Positions 10,992-23,821 of a stretch of 64,000 nt of DNA are shown here, piece after piece. The translations under genes were made by a program, and so were the position numbers. The notes beneath the pieces are model-generated. The model saw nothing but the letters and a program-made list of their open reading frames with translations, did no database searches and was not told where the DNA came from. Where the stretch lies: the NCBI GenBank assembly GCA_020912385.1, contig CP087214.1:2170001-2234000 (forward strand), in the 5' to 3' direction. This stretch comes from Neofusicoccum parvum (Eukaryota > Ascomycota > Dothideomycetes > Botryosphaeriales > Botryosphaeriaceae). Positions within the stretch are counted from its first letter, which is position 1; every line of letters starts with the position of its first letter.

Positions 10992-13576
10992 ATGGACGAA
11001 TTTCAGGCTTTCCAAAAGACGGTCCAAGACGCCCTCGTGCACACGACGCGCAGCGCGACAACCCTCTGCGCCGAAGACCTGGGCTTCCACCGTTCGCTGG
11101 ACCCAAAGCTGGGCACTGCGCTTGACCGCGAGAATGCGCGGCTTCTCTCGCTGGCGGAGCGCCTGCTGGGCTCTGCGGTTGCGGGTTCGGAAGTTGTAGG
11201 TCCTAAGCTTGCCGACCATGACGCCGTCGACGCCAACTGGAGGGCCGTCGTTGATGTCGTCGACAGCCTGCTTGAGCGAGCCGACACCAGCTTGGACGAG
11301 TTTACCGGCATCGTCAAGCGCCTTACTCCGAGTAAGGAGCAGGTACGCAACCACCCGGACACCAACACCAACCAACGATCCTTGCTGACGTTAAGCAGTC
11401 GCCGGCGCCGGCGCCCCGGTCCAGAGGCGCGAACAACTTCAGGACACAGGACCTACCAAAGCCTCAAGCTTTGTTCGAGCATGTTCCTAAGAATGACGAG
11501 ACGGGTCCGTGGAAGCCCTTGATCACCACCAAGCCCCACGCCACCGTCCCCTTCGACCAGAGCCTCAATACCTACAAAGACGACGATGGCGTCGAACAGT
11601 GAGTGGAAAAGCTTCACAACACAGAGATGTTGACTGACAACCCTGTAGCTATCAACACCCGTACCAGCAGGAGATTGAAACCTACCAATACCCCTCCTCA
11701 GTCTATACCAAGGCCGAACCGATTCACTACCTGCCCTTCGAGAGCACGACTGCTACATTCGTTGATACCCCGGAAGCCCTTGACGAAATGGTTGCCGAGC
11801 TTAAGACCGCTAAAGAAATCGCCATCGATCTAGAGCATCACGACACCCGCACCTATATCGGTATAGTCTCGTTGATGCAGATCAGCACCCGCAACAAGGA
11901 CTGGATAGTCGACACTCTTAAGCCATGGCGGAGAAGGCTACAGTGTCTCAACGAGGTCTTTGCCGATCCTGGCATTTTGAAGGTCCTACATGGCGCATAT
12001 ATGGATGCCATCTGGTTGCAGCGTGATCTTGGGCTTTATCTGGTTGGCTTGTTTGATACCCACCACGCGGCGCGGGCATTGGGCTATGCAGGAGGAAGTT
12101 TGGCATTCTTGCTGCAAAAGTTCATCAACTTCACCGCGCAGAAGCAGTATCAAACAGCCGATTGGCGCATACGGTATGTTAGACTTGGTAGTCCCCTGAG
12201 AATGATGCTGACCTAGTTGCAGGCCACTCCCAAAGGAATTGTTTGATTACGCTCGATCCGACACCCACTTCTTGTTGTACATATACGACAATATGCGCAA
12301 CGAACTCGTCGACAAGTCGGACTTCTCCAACCCGGAAGAAGACCGCATCCGGAGGGTGCTGGAGAAGTCGAAGGAGACGTCGCTGCAAACCTACGAGACC
12401 CCCATCTACGATACGAAGGAAGGTAATGGCCCGGTGGGCTGGTATAAAGCTCTCTACCGGAATCCGAATGCTTTCAACAAAGAGCAATTCTCAGTCTTCA
12501 AGGCAGTCCATCAGTGGCGCGATAATGTTGCACGACAGGAAGATGAGAGCCTGCACTACGTCATGGCAAATCATGCTTTGTTCAGTGTTGCCCGCTCAAT
12601 GCCTCTGGATAAAGCTGCTCTCTTCAATGTCGCCCAGCCTATCTCTCCAACTGTACGTCTCCGGGCCGACGAGTTGGTAGGTACAATCACACGAGCCAAG
12701 GAGGTGGGTGCGGATGGGCCGGAAATGTGGGAAGTCTTCAGCCAGGCCAGGACACCAACCGTAGCACAAACAACCTCAGTCGCACTGTCGCCAGCCTTCA
12801 AGGAGTTGGCAAAACCTGTAGTGAGCGATACGGCCCTTGTACGGAGCGAACAGTCAACTTTCTGGGGCAAGGCATTCCCCTGCAGTCTTTGGCAACAGCG
12901 TCGTTTTGCTGCTACCGAGAGTATCCGACTGGCAGTGCCGTTGCCTCAACTCACGGCGGAGATATTTGCAGACCCTGCAGATGCATCTACAGTTAAGGGC
13001 GAGAAGAAGTCCATTGACCCTGCTGCGCGCGCTGAACACGCGTACGTCAAGGCGGAAGATAGGCCAGCCCAGAAGCAAGACGATGGTGTCTTTGTCATCA
13101 AGCAGCTTGGAGGAAGGAAAAGAAAGCTTGCAGACTTGGCCGCTACGGACGACGCGGCAGAAGTGGCAAGCTTTTCTCAAGAAGCAACGTCTCACAGCAG
13201 TGGCGAAGGCGAAGATATCCAGATGGAGGAGGATGTGGTGCCCTTGCCGGGCTCTAAGCAAGAGAAGAAGGCGGCCCGGGCTGCGAAGAAAGCAGCAAAG
13301 AAGGCAAAGAAGGAACGAGAGGCGCAACAGCAGGAGAACGGTTCACCAGGTGAGGTTGAAGATGCCGAGGAGGAGGATGAGGAGGAGGAGCCATTTGATT
13401 ATGCGTCCGCGCCTTCAATCTTGAACGCTACAGCTGGCCAGCCGGAGAAGAAAAACAAGAGGGACAAGAAAAAGAAGAAGGAGTTCAATCCGTACGCGAG
13501 AGCGGCGGATGCGCCAAAGGGATTGGGTAGGGTTCAGAAGGAGAGGGCAGGGAAGAGTGCGACGTTCAAGAAGTAA
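10992..13576 (+). CDS. RRP6: Nuclear exosome 3'-5' exoribonuclease Rrp6
   Basis: Distributive 3'-5' RNase of the nuclear exosome, used in rRNA, snoRNA and cryptic-transcript processing. Four exons (10992-11342, 11399-11598, 11649-12173, 12223-13576) give 809 aa. Domains in order: N-terminal PMC2NT-like helical region (residues about 1-120), DEDDy exonuclease, HRDC, and a charged Lys-rich tail with likely nuclear localisation signals. Catalytic acids are visible: D and E in AIDLEHHDTRT, D in LHGAYMDAIWLQRD, and Tyr plus Asp in FDYARSDTHFLL. HRDC is the region around FSVFKAVHQWRDNVARQED. Length and layout match family members, and all three introns restore frame. Confidence 0.96.
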
Positions 13577-14150
13577 GGAGCTGAAGTTGGGAATGATTGT
13601 GTATCATTTCATCAAGACTGGGGAATGGATTCTGGGCACTGTTTTGCATTGGCGACGGCGTTTATTAGCGATGCCAGACAAATAGCCTGCATTTAGGAGG
13701 AAGCATTCATGCGGCTGCAATCGCCGCGAGGCATTCAGCGGATTTCAAAATGCGCTCTATTAGATTCGGACATTATTCACACTTTCAATCTAATTATACC
13801 TGTGGCCTTACTGATCCAACGACTTCGCAAATATATCAATCCATCCTTGGACAGGCATACGTAGCGCTGTACGTTGCCTACCTTTTCGGGGATAGTAAGC
13901 GCGTGCCTCGGTCTTAGAATGTGCTGACTCGCGCCGGATCAGATAACAGACAACGCGCCCAGGAGAGCCATTCCGTAGCACGCCTAACCCTTACTGGAAC
14001 CTACACAACTCATGGGAAAAATCCCGACATCCAACACCGCAATGAGGTTCCCAGAGGATTGACGAAAGGAACCCTAGACATCCACTACGACCGGCGTCGC
14101 GGGGGACAGAAAAGAGCTTAAGGAGATCCTGAAATACACGCCCGTCCCCA
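13577..14150. other. Intergenic, RRP6 3' flank and MFS promoter
   Basis: Non-coding by eye. An open frame around 13921-14121 has no family features. No repeat or RNA gene is seen. Confidence 0.4.
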
Positions 14151-16275
14151 ATGGCGGCAACCGGGGACCACCACCACCGCGGCGGCGGCGGTGGCCACGA
14201 CGCGGCCAACCCCAGAGCCTCAGTCGACAGCGACAACATCGAGCTCGGCTCCCTCGACGCCCGCGACGACGAGCCGTTCCTGCCCGGCGACGACGGCGCC
14301 AGCGACAACAGCGACAGCATCGCCGGCGCATCCCCCTATGCGGCGCGCAGCAGCACCACCAAGAAGCCACGCGTCATCTGGCTCACGGTCTTCTTCCTCA
14401 TGAACTCGCTCGCCTTCGGCATCGCCGTCGTGCCGCGCGTCAACCTGGTCGTCTCGCTCATCTGCCGCCAGTCGCTGCCGCCCGCCGCCGACGCCGCCCC
14501 CGTCGTCGTCGGCGGCTTCAACCCCCAGTGCCAGGCCGAGGCCGTGTCGTCGACCACCGCGATGGTGCAGAGCGCCGGGAACGTCATCAGCGGCGTGCTG
14601 TCCATGGGCGTGAGCGCGTTCCTGAACGCGCTGAGCGATCGCGTCGGCAGGGTGCGCGTGATTGCGTATGCGGCGACGGTGCTGGGCGCGGTCGAGTGCG
14701 TGTACGTCGTGCTGGCGAAGACGCCGGTGGGGACGAGCTATCGGTGGTTGTATCTGGCGTATACGCTGGATGGGTTGAGGTGAGTTGAATGCGCTGGCTT
14801 GGAAGGCGGTTGATGTTGACGGGGGTAGTGGGTCGTTTGCGACGATTATGGCGATGGCGTCGGCGTATATCAGTGACTGTGTGGATGAGGAGAAGAGGAA
14901 TGTAGAAGTTGGTAAGTACTGAGAGCTTTCGTCAGGTGGACAAGTATTAATATTGTTTCCAGGGAGAATGCATGGGGCCATGTTCATAGGAATCGCTGTC
15001 GGCCCGGCGATGTCCAGCGCTATTATAGCTGGCAGTGGTCAGAAGTCACCTCTGCTTGTATTCTATATTGGAATTGTAAGTACTCTTTCGACGCTTTGGA
15101 GGTTGAATCAGCTCACCATTCCTCCAGGCTATGCGTGTTGCCTCTTTGGTGTATCTCATGGTCTTCGTGTCCGAGAGTTTACCCCAAGCCCGGAAAGGCT
15201 TCAGGAGTGCGTTTTCCATGCCCTCAACCACCAGATGGCAGCACATCACCAGGCCGGCCAAGGGCCTCGATGCCATCTTGGCCAAACTGGACAAAGTCAA
15301 CCCAAGCAAATGGTTGGACAGACTCCTGCCTCATGGCACTTCCGGAAGCAGAAGAATGCGGCGCAACGTGATAATTTTGATTGCTATCAACATCATATGC
15401 TACGCAGGCGCGATGGCAACCGGCGAAGTCCTAATTCTCTACCCACAAGTAAGCTGACAGACCAAATTGGCACAATGCACGTCCCGTTAACCACCCTCTT
15501 CTCACAGGTCGTCTTCAAATGGGGCAACGTCGAAAACAACATGTTCATGTCTGTCATCAACGGCTTCCGCGCCGCCGTCTCCACCCTCGCGATTCCCTTC
15601 CTCATCGCCATCTTCCGGAAACGAAAACCCCAATTCGGCCGCCACTCCGAACCCACACACGACCACCCCCTCCCTCACCCCTCACCCGCTCCCGTACCCA
15701 CCTCCACCACCACCCCATCAACCATGCTCGACCCCTCCGCCTTCCCCGACCTCGACGCCCTCACCTCCCCCACCACACCCCAAGCCACGACCTTCCCCCC
15801 CTCCGACCCCGACAGCCCCCTCGCCTCGCGCTCCACCACCACCACACCCGCCGCCCCCCAACCCACCACCGGCTCCCTCGACCCCCTCGACCGCACCCTC
15901 ATCCTCACCGCCCTCCTCTTCGACATCTTCGGCTACATCGGCTACGCGCTCTCGCCCAACGGGATCCTGTTCACGCTGTGCGGCGCAGCCGCCGCCTTCG
16001 GCGCCGTCGGCCTGTCGACCAGCGAGGCCGCGCTGACCAAGTGCGTGCAGCCGTCGGCGGCGCCGCGCCGCCGGCCGGCGCCGCCGCAGTCCAAGGTCGG
16101 CGAGCTGATGGCCGGGCTGGGCATGCTGCAGTCGGTCGTCAGGATCGTGGCGCCCGCGCTGGTGAACGTGGTCTATGCCGCGACGGTCGAGGGGCGGCCT
16201 GGGACGGCGTTTTTGGGGGTTGCGGGCGTGTTGGGGGTGGGGGTGGGGTTGACGGCGGTTTTGGTTGTGGGGTAG
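14151..16275 (+). CDS. MFS transporter with long central cytosolic loop
   Basis: Major facilitator superfamily membrane transporter, 637 aa. Exons are 14151-14779, 14829-14911, 14963-15075, 15128-15448 and 15508-16275; all junctions are GT..AG and keep frame. The His/Gly- and Asp-rich N-terminus is cytosolic. TM helices begin at IWLTVFFLMNSLAFGIAVV. The loop LNALSDRVGRVRVI corresponds to the DRxGR signature between TM2 and TM3. A long loop rich in Pro, Thr and Ser (about residues 430-500) precedes the last helices. It resembles fungal transporters in the tetracycline-resistance/HIAT1-like group. The substrate is unknown. GC-rich stretches in exons 1 and 5 may hide base-call errors. Confidence 0.85.
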
Positions 16276-16909
16276 TAGACGGGGGTCTTTTCTTGGTTCT
16301 TTGGGGTTTGGGTCGGTTGGCGTTGGATGGGGTGGGTGGGTTTGTGTGGGAAAAGGGTTGGCTGGACTGGGGTCTCTGAAATTGGTAGATATGAGAACTG
16401 TCACATAGACTCTGTATAGGTAAAATAACACGCGGGGTAGGATCTAGATAGATTCTTTGCGTAGAATGAGCCTGAATGCTTCAGGTGTGTTTCAGAACTT
16501 TGTTCTATTACTAAGTCCGGTCTAATATACCACAACCCTGATTCCTCGTGCTCTTCGCCGTGATTCCACATCCACCCATCATTTCAGCCACCTGTCATCT
16601 TTCCTTAGTCTATAATCGACTCGGCTCTAGAGAATGGGCTTCTGGGTCTACAATGATCCGTCTCACCGGATTGTTCCGCAGTCCATTCGTCATGTTCAGG
16701 TGGCGGTTACCAAGACACTAGGACGATGCTTGAAGCTGTCCAGTGGCTCTGCGCTGGCCAATTCGAGTCTCCCCACCTCTTCTTGATCTGGTCTGTCCTA
16801 TGACATGCTCAGAACGTCTGGCCTTGAAGCACGCATGGTCTTGAAGCGAGCGTCGAGAGCACGCTTTTTGAGGGATCCCGTCGTCGATCTCTTAAAATTG
16901 CGTAGCCGT
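16276..16909. other. Convergent intergenic region
   Basis: This contains the 3' flanks of the MFS gene (plus) and VPS51 (minus). I see no gene or repeat. Confidence 0.4.
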
Positions 16910-17879
16910 TCACTCATTCCTCTGTTCGTCTTCCTCATCCGCTTTCTCTGCCAAAAGCGCCTCTTCACACGACGTCCTCACCTCCTCGACCCCTTGGACG
17001 CCCTTCCATTTCTCCAACAGCCCCTTCACCTCCGCCCAATCCGCTTTCGCCGCATCTGTGTTTCCCGCCGCAACTTTTGCCCGCAATCTCCTTGGCGCAT
17101 CAAGGACCCACCGCACCGTCTGGCGCTGCTTCTCTTTCTCATCTATCTTCTTCCCGCCGTCCACAGAAGCAGGCGAGCTGCTTCGCGACGAACCGTGCAT
17201 AGCGTGCTCAGTAATGGAGGCCGAGAGGGCGGCCGCGGTTTCGGCGATATGCGAGATGGCCGGGGACAGGGTTGAGGTAGCGGGCGTGAGGGGGTCCATG
17301 TTGGTCCGCATCTGCGCGAGCACGCGTCAGCCCGCCGCGGGATCACGACACCAGCCGAGCGCCGGAGGATGGGGTGTCGAACTCACCTTCCTGATCGTGT
17401 CCGTCGCCGCGATCAGCTTGGAGTAGTTGTCGTAGACCAGGGCTTTGCGCTCGCCGTCCAGGCCCTTGATTTCTGCGTCGCGCGCGGTCAGTCGTGCGTC
17501 GCGCCGTGTGGATGGGTGGTGAAGACTCACGGCCTACCAGCCCGCTCTCCACCCGCAGCACGCCTTCTAGTCCCTCCTTTGCCAGCGTGTCCCGGACGTA
17601 CTTGTCGGCGTCGAAGCCTTGCTTGTCGAGCTCGCTGACGGTTTCCTCTTCTTTGACAACCTCGATTCCAAGCCCGGCGTGGCTTGTAGGGGCCTCGGGC
17701 GCGGTGGGCGTGACGGGTGACTTGAGGTTGTAGTAGTCGCGTAGAGCGGAGCGGTCGCGGTTTCGGCGGGATTTGCTGCTGGAGCGGGCGACGGACGAGG
17801 ATGGGACGTCAAGGGAGGTGCGCGTCGAAGAGGGGCTCCGGATGGAGCTGGAGGGGCGGGGAGAGGCGATGGTCGACAT
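16910..17879 (-). CDS. VPS51: GARP complex subunit Vps51
   Basis: Tethering-complex subunit for retrograde transport from endosomes to the trans-Golgi, 278 aa. Exons are 17879-17531, 17472-17387 and 17311-16910. A Ser/Arg-rich N-terminus leads to the conserved LRDYYNLK motif, followed by the Vps51 core with FDADKYVRDTLAKEGLEGV and then YDNYSKLIAATDTIRK. The remainder is helical and probably coiled-coil, ending in an acidic tail. The start chosen (MSTIASPRP) is the ATG nearest the conserved region; an upstream open stretch in the same frame lacks conservation. It is divergent from RMI1. Confidence 0.92.
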
Positions 17880-18708
17880 GGTGGAGGATGCGTCCGGGGC
17901 GCGGAGGTGGAGAAGGGAAGGTCTGCGAAGTTCTCTGCTTGGCAATGAGATAGAGTACGGAGCCCGGGCAAAGGCTGGGGAGTCGGAGCTGGCTGATGGC
18001 AGAGAGACGGCCAAGAGATCGTCGCGGAAAATGAAAGGTGGTGGGTGACCTTGCGCAAGCTGGGGGACTGCGACAGGGATCGGCGGTAGGGCTGAAGAGG
18101 GAGCTGCATGACTCGCGTCGAGCTTGAGCGCGAGCTTTAAATCCGACCGCAAAGCACCAACCCACCGTCTACACCCTCTGCCATGAAGCTCGACAGTAGT
18201 TCACACGTCTCTCTCGCTTCTACTCTAACCACAGAAATCTCGCGCGCGCCGAGCTAACGGCATACGTCCACGTAGCCTGGAGCCGGAAAAACTCCAAACC
18301 TGGACGTCCCAAAAGGCATCACCAGCCCACGCGAAGGGACGCGACACAATCGGCGCGACAACTCCTACCATAGCACACGCGTTTCGACACAGACATTTTC
18401 TAGTCGCGCGTACTCCGAACTAAACTCCGATACCATCATACCTTCAAAAAAATATATCAAGTCCGGACTTCGCAAACCATCACTGCGCAAGCTTTGCAGC
18501 TGTCGTCAAGATTGATTCCAACTTTCTTCTACCAGCGCGTCTCACCTCCCAACCGTAGAGCCGGCTGAGCACCCACTCAAAGCAACGAGCATTAGCGAGC
18601 GACAGTCACAATCTCAATCAGCCAGCACCCTCCAGAACATCTCAGCCGCAACTACATCGGCACAGGAGGCCTACAAGATCCGCTCCACGCTTCGCCCACG
18701 CGCCCAAC
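17880..18708. promoter_or_regulatory. Divergent VPS51/RMI1 promoter region
   Basis: 829 bp between two divergent housekeeping genes. Open frames on the left side are extensions of the VPS51 frame without conservation. No other feature is seen. Confidence 0.4.
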
Positions 18709-19416
18709 ATGCCCACCACCACCCCCGCTGCCCCCGCGCCCGCCAACCTCACCGCAGAGCTCACCACACACCTCACGTCCAAAGGGCTGCCGCCGTCCCC
18801 ACACTGGCTCACCCACACCCTCCTCCCCACGCTCCGCAACCCCACGTCCACGCCGCTCCCCGCCATCAAGCAAACCGCGCTCTTCCGCCTCCTCGCCACC
18901 GACATCACCGCCGCCCTCGCGCACTCCCCGGCCGCGAACCGGCTGCCGCCCGCCACCGCCAGCGGCGTCGTCAAGGAGCTCGTCATCCCCGGGCCCGTCG
19001 CCGTGCAGGTGCTGGACGTCGAGGACGTGGGCCGCAGCCGCTGGAGCCAGGTCGAGGCGCTGGAGGCGCGCGAGAGGGGCGAGATGACGAAGGGCCGTGA
19101 GGTTGTGCGCGTCGCTGCGGAGGATGGTGATGGTGCTGCGGTGCTGGGTGGTGCGGGCCCGCATAAGTTGCTGCTGGTCGATGCGGCGGGGACGAGGGTG
19201 TATGGTTTTGAGCTGTTTCCGGTGCAGGGCGTGGGTGTGGAGAAGATGGGGATTGGTGCGAAGTTGGTGCTTAGGAATGCGGTTGTGGCGAGGGGGTTGG
19301 TGTTGTTGGAGCCGAAGACGACGACGTGTTTGGGGGGTAAGGTCGAGGTGTTGGATAAGGCGTGGAGGGAGGGGAGGTTGGGAAAATTGAAGGAGGCGGC
19401 GAGGATGGAGAGGTGA
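18709..19416 (+). CDS. RMI1: RecQ-mediated genome instability protein Rmi1
   Basis: OB-fold partner of the Sgs1/BLM helicase and topoisomerase III that promotes dissolution of double Holliday junctions in the nucleus. Single exon, 235 aa, close to fungal homologues. The N-terminal helical part contains GLPPSPHWLTHTLLP and the OB-fold contains PHKLLLVDAAGTRVYGFEL followed by GIGAKLVLRNAVVARGLVLL and the PKTTTCLGGKVEVLDKAW end. The ATG at 18709 is the first in frame and sits in AACATGCC. Confidence 0.93.
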   Translation: MPTTTPAAPAPANLTAELTTHLTSKGLPPSPHWLTHTLLPTLRNPTSTPLPAIKQTALFRLLATDITAALAHSPAANRLPPATASGVVKELVIPGPVAVQVLDVEDVGRSRWSQVEALEARERGEMTKGREVVRVAAEDGDGAAVLGGAGPHKLLLVDAAGTRVYGFELFPVQGVGVEKMGIGAKLVLRNAVVARGLVLLEPKTTTCLGGKVEVLDKAWREGRLGKLKEAARMER

Positions 19417-20210
19417 GATTGTGAGGGTTTTGTGGAGGACTGATAGTGACTGGTAAATGGCTTGATGTTTGGGTTGTTGTTGTTGTGGGGTATGGAAAGA
19501 CGGGTGGAGATGATGGGGTACTTGTGGATCTACGGAGATGGGATACGCAAATATGGGAGGGGAACTGATCAAACGGCCGAGGAGGAATACAATGAGGGCG
19601 TGCTCACCTAGGTACGGGATTTACTCAAAAGCGGCGAAAGGGAGGCTCAAAATGTGAGAAAGGAATATGCAGGCGAGGGAAGAGACGCCTGCCCGGATTG
19701 AGGTGTTGGTGGAAAACACGAGAAAGCGTGAATATGTTCATATGGATGAAGAGCATCACTAAAGACGAAAACACAACAGAAGATCCACTCTTACACACTG
19801 ATAGCCAAAAGGCATACACGGAATTTATGCAATTGTACATGCATCTATTGATTGCTTAAAAGAGTGGTGAAGGGCGAATATCATACTACTACACTCTATA
19901 GTTCTAAAACCGATCATCAGAACATTATACTACAACGCGAAAACTCGCTTTTTCTTCCACGCTTCTGGTCTAGAAGCCTTCAAGGTATCGACGTTCGGAA
20001 AAACGACAGACGACAGCACCCCCAACTCAAATCCTCCACAATACACGAGTTGCTGAGCGGAAAGGTGGTTATCGCAGAATCAATGACGCCTCTTCCATGC
20101 ATACGACCGCTCGATCACTTCGGATGAAGCGACCGTGAAAAACGCCCAAAACTCCGCATGCTTTTTGAAGGCATGCAACGACAATGTTAAAACAATTTTT
20201 GGGCGCGGTC
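19417..20210. other. Convergent intergenic region
   Basis: This holds the 3' flanks of RMI1 (plus) and the mitochondrial carrier (minus). It is somewhat AT-richer than its neighbours. No gene seen. Confidence 0.4.
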
Positions 20211-21634
20211 TCAATGCCTCCGCTCGTTCACCGTTCCGGCCATTTTCTTGCCGACCTCGTAGCTCGAGATCATGATAGCGCAAGCGGGTGCGACCTTCAG
20301 GCATCGCGCTGCCCAACCGCGGAAGAGACCAGAGATGCCTTGTTCCTGGAATATGTGCAAGAGGAAGCGCGGCATAGATTGTTCCTCTGGTCTGAGCGCC
20401 GCGGCGGCATTGCCTGTCGAGGGCTTGCTGCCGCCATGCTTGCCGATCTGCTGCCTAGTTTTGCCGACGTCGAAGGGGGTGGTGATCAAGGCGGCAACGG
20501 CACCCGAGCCAGCTCCGGCGACAAAGCTATCGATGAGCGTAGCGGTGTGGTTCTCCTCGCTTCGGCTGCGGCTCCGGGGCCTGACGGCGCCAGATCGAAG
20601 GCCTCTCCTCTCGAAATCTCGGCCACGGCGCTTCTCGCGTTCGTCTGTGATCATGTTGCGTCCGGTTTCGTAGCCCCACCAGTAGATGGCCGAGAAAGGA
20701 ACGTCTCGCCAGAGCGTCAAACTTAGACCACGCCACAAGCTCGTCCAGCCGCCCTCGCGCACCAGATCGCCCATGCCCTTGAGTGTGTCACGGAAGTGGC
20801 TGCCGGACGAAGAAGCCTGGGGAGAATGAGTGGCTTGCATGCGCGTGCGGAACATCTCAATGGGAGAGACAGCAATGGCAGCGAGGACTCTGGCTGTGCT
20901 TCCAGCAACCAATGGTGCGTATGTGTCAGAGAAGTTTCTCTTCACAGGCGAAAGTGGTGAGACGCGCAACCAATCGTAGCCCGCGAAGTAGATGACATTG
21001 GCAGGGACTGCCATAACAAGCGTCGGCGATAGCCCGCGCCAAAGTGTCCAAACGCCTTCATTCCGTGCAATCTTGCGTAGGCCGTCGAAGGTGGATGTGA
21101 AGGTCTTGCGTTGAGTTTCCTCAATAGCGCATGAGGCAGCGCTCGTCGGAGCGATAGTTGGTACCATGGTGGGTCCCGCAACGCAGTACGAAGCGTTGTT
21201 GTTCACCCAAAAGACCTCGCGACAGCAGGCGGTGACACCGAGGTTGGGCGGAATATTGGTGAACTGGGCATTGTGGAGCTGCAGGGTCGAAAGGGCAGGG
21301 ATGGTCCGGCGAGCGGTAGCGGTAGCGGTAGGAGTGGGAGGATGTTGCGACTGGAGGCGCACGCGGACGACGTCGAGCGGGGTTGCTGGGGACGCGTTAG
21401 CAGGTGGTGAGGGGGCGGAGGTGGAGACAAGCAGGTACCTAAGAGCGAGGTCAGGATGCTGCCGGTCACCGCCGACAGCATCTTCTGGGAGATGGAGACA
21501 TCCTCGGGTGGGTCGTCTGGGTCGTTGAGTGGATTCGACATGTTCTTCAGAGCGACAGAGTCAGGGTCGCGCCGTAATCTGTCGTGAGGTTGACCAGTGG
21601 CGCGGGTGGCCGCTGCGCGTGCGGTATCGGCCAT
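20211..21634 (-). CDS. MTM1: Mitochondrial carrier, Mtm1/SLC25A39-40 type
   Basis: Inner-membrane carrier of the group tied to mitochondrial glutathione and manganese/iron handling and to SOD2 activity. Exons 21634-21439 and 21385-20211 give 456 aa. The three repeats carry the carrier signature PLDVVRVRLQ, PIEMFRTRMQ and PFDVGKTRQQ, each opening a repeat. The long insert between the first signature and the second helix, with CCREVFWVNN, and the second matrix block GVWTLWRGLSPTL are typical of Mtm1 proteins. It is divergent from the FBXO9-type gene. Confidence 0.93.
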
Positions 21635-22055
21635 GGCGGCGGAGACGGGTCTTCCAGGGTCGCTGGAGGAGGGTGGTGGCCGTGGCTGTCGGTGCTATCG
21701 GGACGCCGTGCGCATGCTGGGGATGGAGGGGATCTGAGCGTCGTGGGCGAAGGGTTGGCGGTCGGGGGCGCTTGTAAGTGTCACTGATATGTCAATGACA
21801 TCTTTTTGCGCGGCTGGGCGCGGCGAAACGATCCCAGGATCGCGACGCCAACAGCAGCCGCCACCGCGCGCCACGTGCTGACTGATTGATAGCGCACCGG
21901 CCTTTGTTGCCTTAACGCCGATTACCTCACCCAGCAGCTCGTCATTGTTCTCTCCCGTCCCCCACCCGTTCATGACTCTCCGTGGACCCTGAGCACGACA
22001 TCCTCACCTGCGCTTCAATAATAGCGTCGCGCCCATCGCTTCCACCGTCGCAGCC
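21635..22055. promoter_or_regulatory. Divergent MTM1/F-box promoter region
   Basis: 421 bp between divergent start codons, presumably holding both promoters. No distinct element can be named. Confidence 0.4.
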
Positions 22056-23821
22056 ATGTCGAACCCCGCCAATCTCCCCATCAACCCGGCCACGGCAACC
22101 GAAGAAGAGCTCGAGTCGTTCAGGCGCCAATGGCGGGAGGAAGTCTCAGCTCGCTCCAGGCACCAGTCCTTCCTCGCCGCTGCGCAACGGCCAGCACCTG
22201 CGAGCTCAAGCAAACCACACCCCTCGCATCGAAACAAAGCACCGGTTATTCCAGAGACGCCCAGGGATGCCCACGACGGACACGACGATGCTGAACAGCA
22301 TGCATATCATGATCTGGACGAGAAGCACTCTGGTCGGAAGCTGGCTGATCCGGCGCCTGCTCCCACGGGTGTGCCTGTGTCAGCATTGGAACACTACGAG
22401 GAGGCTGTCAGGAGAGAAACGCAGGGCAAGCTGGGCGATAGCGTGAATCTATACAGGAAGGCTTTCAAGGTACGCTGCACTCTGTCCGCGCACTTTGACG
22501 TCTTCTCTGACCCACATTGCAGCTTGATGCAGCTGTGCAGGATATCTACAAGAAGAAACATTTCCCAGCCGCTGCATTCTCTTCCCAGAAGCCTGCAAAC
22601 GCCAACCCATCGAATGCGTCGGCCACAGTCCCTAATACTGCCCATCACTCACTAGACGGCTCCTCTTCTAACATTACTGATCTTGTCTCCTCATTCGCTT
22701 CTCTTGCTATCCCTGGAGAGGACCCACCGACTGACCTATCTCCGCCCCCACCGTGTCCCATTGCGGAGCTCCCTGAGGAATTGCTTGCAGATATTTTGAT
22801 GTACGTCGCCCTCGACGATGTCGCACAATTCGCTCGTCTGTCGAAGGTCTGCAAGCGGATGGCATATCTCGTCCTGACCGAGGATCGTGTTTGGCGACGT
22901 CTTGCTCTTGGAAGCGAGTTCGGATTTGCTGCCATGCACTATAAATGGGCCTGCCAGCTCGACGGAAACCCCCTCAGCGATGATGGCGAGGGCGGCCGTT
23001 TTCTTTCGAGCTACACAGGGTTGCCAGACCCCGAGGAAGAGGAGGAACGAGAGGAAGTCGCTGCAAGGTCCAGGCTTCTGGAATCGGCTCTGCACACGCT
23101 ACCTCTTGTCCCCGATCCATACCCCAGTTTCCGCGCCCTTTTCCGCTCACGGCCTCGCATCCGCTTCAACGGATGCTACATTAGCACTGTCAACTACACC
23201 AGACCTGGTGCGCAGCAAAGCAACACTTTGACTTGGGGTGTGCCGGTGTTGATTGTCACGTATTTCCGTTACCTACGCTTCTTCCGAGACGGTAGTTGTA
23301 TCTCTCTTCTGACAACTGCTGAACCCCATGACGTGGTTCCTCATTTGAGCAAGGAATACCTGCATGGCCGCAACGGTGCACATGCTCACTCTTCCCTTCC
23401 GCAAGCTGTGATGAAAGATGCGCTGCTAGGGCGATGGCGTCTTTCTGGTCCAGAACATCCTGTTGATCCCCTCCTCTGGCCTTCGTCATCCTCATCTTCG
23501 TCTCCTTCTACTCCTGCCGAGGCTATCGCAGACACCGGGGCCATACCTAACGCGGATACTCACCAACCTCCGTCATCGTTGGATTCGGCGCTCTCCCCTG
23601 CCGAGACCGAAGGAATTGTGCACGTTGAGACTGCCGGGGTAACCCCCAAATATATCTACCGGTTGGCGCTCGCAATGGGCAATGCGGGCAAGCAAGCACG
23701 CAACAACAAGCTTGCCTGGCAGGGCTACTGGAGCTACAACCGGCTGACGGATGACTGGGGCGAGTTCGGTTTGAAGAATGACAAGCCTTTCTATTGGAGT
23801 CGTGTGAAGAGCTGGAGGTAA
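22056..23821 (+). CDS. HRT3: F-box protein of the FBXO9/Hrt3/Pof7 family
   Basis: SCF ubiquitin-ligase substrate receptor, 570 aa. Exons 22056-22469 and 22523-23821. The N-terminus has the TPR-like segment ALEHYEEAVRRETQGKLGDS, split by the intron before LDAAVQDIYKKKHF. The F-box is IAELPEELLADILMYVALDD with the LSKVCKRMAYL core. The C-terminal family domain begins at RPRIRFNGCYISTVNYTRPG and contains YFRYLRFFRDGSCISLLTT, then ends in WSRVKSWR. Hrt3 in yeast is the closest named homologue; the order TPR-like, F-box, FBXO9 C-domain is diagnostic. Confidence 0.93.
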